A DNA stretch of 64,000 nt from Epithemia pelagica (lineage: Eukaryota > Bacillariophyta > Bacillariophyceae > Surirellales > Surirellaceae). A program made the position numbers and the translations under genes. Below, one piece after another: positions 63,009-64,000 of the stretch. The stretch is taken from contig OX337233.1 in the NCBI GenBank assembly GCA_946965045.2, positions 806,001-870,000 on the forward strand, given 5' to 3'. Within the stretch, counting starts at the first letter, position 1. The number at the start of each line of letters is the position of its first letter. The notes under the pieces were generated by a model, which saw only the letters and a program-made list of their open reading frames with translations, ran no database searches and was not told where the DNA came from.

Positions 63009-64000
63009 CAGAGACACAAACCTGAGAGACTCCCCAATCCACATATATTTCATTCCTAATAGCATGCAGCATGTATCAGAACTAATGTTCAACGTGTTGT
63101 TCCTTCCTTCTTGTTGTTGTCAGTGGGGGAGTAGAGCCGACAATCTTTGTCGAAGCAGCAGGATGCTGTTGTTGTTGGTTTTGTTTGTCATGACTTGCAA
63201 TCCATCGACCAAACTCCAATCCACATTTCGTCCGCATGATTACTCTCATTTCATAGAATAATGACCCAAAGCAATGTGAATGCGTCTTGATTTAGTATAG
63301 TTTCAGCATTATGCATGAGTGCGGATACTCTCTGAAAACTCTTCGTGTTGTTGTTTGTTTGAATACAGTGTTGGTTGGTACCAACGGCTCCTTGTCCTCG
63401 GCGTGTACAACAAAAGAATCTCGTGTGGAAACTGTTCATCTTCTCTTTCTCTTCTTTTCGTTGTCAATGTTGTTGTCGAGAGTTGGTCGAGCACCCAATT
63501 AATGAACTGACTTTACTAGCTAGTATAGTGTCTGTTGCAATGTATGTGGAATGGGACAATGAATCGTTCATACATATGCCATTCCGGTGTATGGGAAATG
63601 GCTGTGGTAACGTCTGGAATGGCCTTAGCGTCAATGGCAACAATCGTTCCGCTCCCCGACAAGGTCGAGAGTCGTGCCCTTATTGGAAACACAGAATAGC
63701 TTAAAACCAATGGCAACACGCGTGTCAGTAGCATCCCCATATTTTATTGTTTGTTTGTGGTTCTTGCCGCCTTGAGTATCGATAATCATGAGCGTAGGGG
63801 TGCACCGTCGCAAGGGCAACGAGTGAGGACTTGGCAATAAGTGGGAAGATCATAATATTGTAAGCAGCAGCGTCGCAGCAACTTCCGGTAATGGACTCAA
63901 AACTCCCCCTAGCGGGGGTGGTTTTGAGGTTGTAGTTTCTGTGAACCACCCCCATACCTTTTTCCTGGCTCCAGTCGGCCGGCATATCTCATTCCTTCCA
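63009..64000. other. Right-edge region, no gene recognised
   Basis: It holds the 3' UTR of the large membrane protein and unassigned sequence. Frames on both strands are under 110 codons without domains. A perfect 10-bp stem (GGGGGTGGTT / AACCACCCCC) occupies 63914-63953. Confidence 0.5.

Noticed and set aside
63914-63953. 10-bp perfect stem near the right edge as a terminator or riboswitch
   Set aside because: A hairpin alone in a eukaryotic intergenic region has no supported function; recorded only as a repeat-like structure.

Overview
The window reads as nuclear DNA of a diatom, most likely a pennate one. The genes are protein-dense, lie on both strands and have few, short introns (mostly about 65-200 nt, GTA(A/C)G...AG). 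The proteins are rich in acidic, Asn/Thr/Ser and Gln low-complexity tracts. There are secreted proteins with Lys/Gly and Pro-Thr-Lys repeats of the kind seen in diatom wall or matrix proteins, plus a full eukaryotic toolkit (PEX1, a KAR5/GEX1-type nuclear fusion protein, TMEM184/OST-alpha). Nothing bacterial, organellar or viral was recognised, and no tRNA or rRNA gene was found by eye.

Layout. 0-13.5 kb: a SANT/Myb-domain protein at the left edge, an uncertain reverse ORF, a C2-domain membrane protein, an ankyrin-repeat protein and a leucine-rich-repeat protein (reverse). 14.7-19.2 kb: two tandem reverse-strand copies of a single-pass membrane protein family, each broken by different small lesions. 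19.8-22.3 kb: a tandem pair of small cysteine-rich secreted proteins that look GPI-anchored. 23.6-26.0 kb: a KAR5/GEX1/Brambleless karyogamy protein. 26.3-31.9 kb: a TMEM184-type membrane protein and an FkbM methyltransferase, both reverse. 32.5-34.7 kb: a third, diverged copy of the broken membrane family, with one in-frame stop. 36.1-36.8 kb: a small disordered protein.

38.3-47.9 kb holds two paralogous, multi-exon secreted proteins (Lys/Gly repeats, Pro-Thr-Lys repeats, dirigent-like barrel). They flank a three-exon PEX1 gene on the reverse strand. 48.3-51.0 kb: a two-exon major facilitator transporter. 51.8-55.1 kb: a six-exon gene for a Crypton-like tyrosine recombinase with probable 3' UTR introns and a 17-G coding homopolymer, followed by a MITE-like inverted repeat. 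58.4-63.0 kb: a large type I membrane protein with a SAP-like C-terminus.

The genes do not form an operon-like pathway. The connecting themes are membrane and surface proteins from small tandem families, recent gene decay, and one mobile-element-derived gene. The exon chains for the two repeat proteins, the transporter and the recombinase gene were worked out from GT/AG sites and all keep frame. The second PEX1 donor and the starts of several genes remain uncertain.
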